A stretch of 64,000 nt of DNA. It comes from Macrothele yani (lineage: Eukaryota > Arthropoda > Arachnida > Araneae > Macrothelidae). The stretch is taken from the NCBI GenBank assembly GCA_039090855.1, contig CM077001.1, positions 119,910,922 through 119,974,921 on the forward strand. The letters are read 5' to 3'. Position numbers and translations under genes: made by a program. How positions within the stretch are numbered: position 1 is the stretch's first letter; each line of letters starts with the position of its first letter. Positions 63,159-64,000 of the stretch are shown here, piece after piece. A model generated the notes under the pieces. It saw only the letters and a program-made list of their open reading frames with translations, was not told the origin of the DNA and did no database searches.

Positions 63159-64000
63159 CACTGGCGGAAAGTAAAAAAAGAACACCAAGAAGGAATTGGC
63201 GGACGATCATGAAATTTACATATGTTAATGGGGTCGAGTTTACGTAGGTGTGATGTTAATTTCAGGACCCATCGGTGAGCGCTTACGCCACAGCACGGCA
63301 TAATATGCAAATTATCGTCGGTGGTATTTAAGGAGTACGGCGAAGTGAATGTAATCAGTCGTCGGCGTACGGACACGTGCGAAGACCCTGAAGAAGCTGC
63401 AATGCCTGGACATGGAAGACATGTACGATTTTAGCAGTTATCGGACTTTGAGCGAGGTCATCTAGTAGGACTCGGCGAGGCCGGGTGGTCGTATCGTCGT
63501 ATTGCGGAGCGAATTGGACGGGAAGTATCGGTGGTGGTACGATGGTGGCGTAGATGGTCCGAGGAACATTCCCACACGAGAAGACGTGGAACCGGGAGTC
63601 ACAGACTGATTGATGAGCGGGCCGATCGACGCATAAGAAGAGCGGCGTTGTCAAGCAGAACATCCACTGCGACGCAAATCCGAGCTGCCGTTGCACCTGA
63701 GGTGACTGTGCGAACAATCCGCAACCGTCTACTGGATGCAGGACTACGTGCACGTGTGTCTCGGGCATGTGTACCTCTGACTCCAGCCCACCGTCAGGAA
63801 CGGCTGCAGTGGAGTCGACAACGTCTGCACTGGAGAACGCAATGGCGATCTGTTGTGTTCAGCGATGAAAGCAGATTCTACTTGGGAGCCTCCGATGGCC
63901 GTATGCGTGTTCGCAGATGCACAGGGGAGCGTCTCCACCCTTCTTGCATCCGCCAGCGACACACAGGGCCTACTCCTGGTGTGGGTAGAGAGCAGCTATC
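63159..64000 (+). mobile_element. Tc1-I, Tc1-like transposon, cut by the window edge
   Basis: The left TIR cactggcggaaagtaaaaaa is preceded by TA and matches Tc1-G and Tc1-H. The subterminal order (gaattggcggacgatcatga, then 'gtttacgtaggtgtgatg') is the reverse of Tc1-H's right end, confirming orientation. The right end lies outside the window. Confidence 0.9.
63402..64000 (+). pseudogene. Tc1-I transposase, 5' part (early stop)
   Basis: Met at 63402 (MPGHGRHVRF) is followed by TAG at 63432-63434 where Tc1-G and Tc1-H have Gln. The frame then stays open through QLSDFERGHLVGLGEAGWSY, RRIAERIGREVSVVVRWWRR, a hinge, VTVRTIRNRLLDAGLRARV, LHWRTQWRSVVFSDESRFYL (first Asp) and GERLHPSCIRQRHTGPTPG to about 63980. 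A small deletion near 63982 (relatives have PTPG then an MWGAISY-type segment) ends the match. The last catalytic motifs lie beyond the window. Confidence 0.92.

Overview
This 64 kb window looks like a metazoan intergenic or heterochromatic region made almost entirely of repeats. I found no host gene. The mix of elements suggests an arthropod: many Tc1-like families, two mariners, a Tigger/pogo element, RTE retrotransposons with (GAT)n tails, Penelope-like fragments with GIY-YIG domains, several tRNA-derived SINEs and hAT-type MITEs. I cannot separate insect from arachnid, and nothing bacterial or organellar is present. Every transposase or reverse transcriptase examined is broken by stops, frameshifts, truncation or lost catalytic residues.

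Layout. 0-0.6 kb: short tandem repeats and a SINE fragment. 0.87-7.64 kb: a composite with Tigger-like ends enclosing a foldback element (arms near 1.5-1.95 and 6.43-6.95 kb), whose loop holds RTE fragments and a Tc1 element. 8.99-22.56 kb: one Tc1-like element blown up to 13.6 kb by nested insertions (an RTE, a second Tc1, a long-TIR element itself hit by a third Tc1, a hAT MITE, and a Tigger carrying SINEs). 23.9-27.8 kb: a LINE 3' fragment, a mariner whose transposase holds a 1.5 kb minisatellite, and a Penelope-like fragment. 28-31.7 kb: mostly unrecognised AT-rich DNA with SINEs. 31.7-33.8 kb: a hAT-type element with a Tc1 inside. 34.4-38.1 kb: an inverted repeat with a T-rich minisatellite, then a ~68 bp satellite interrupted by a Tc1 and a SINE. 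39.8-43.3 kb: a ~600 bp palindrome split by a Tc1 in one arm and a hAT MITE in the other, then another hAT MITE and head-to-head SINEs. 43.5-47.2 kb: a Tc1 and a mariner. 47.6-49.0 kb: a ~150/455 bp tandem array carrying a CTCF-core-like motif once per subunit. 49.25-56.35 kb: a 130 bp satellite with a ~1.29 kb higher-order period. 57.5-64 kb: duplicated SINEs, a second Penelope fragment, two more Tc1 elements and an RTE.

The parts do not act as a pathway; they record successive insertions. The most informative points are the reading frames and target duplications that become continuous once later insertions are mentally removed, the minisatellite arising inside a mariner, the CTCF-like motif array beside the satellite, and the higher-order satellite. 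All Tc1 labels (Tc1-A to Tc1-J) and SINE labels (1 to 5) are local names invented here.
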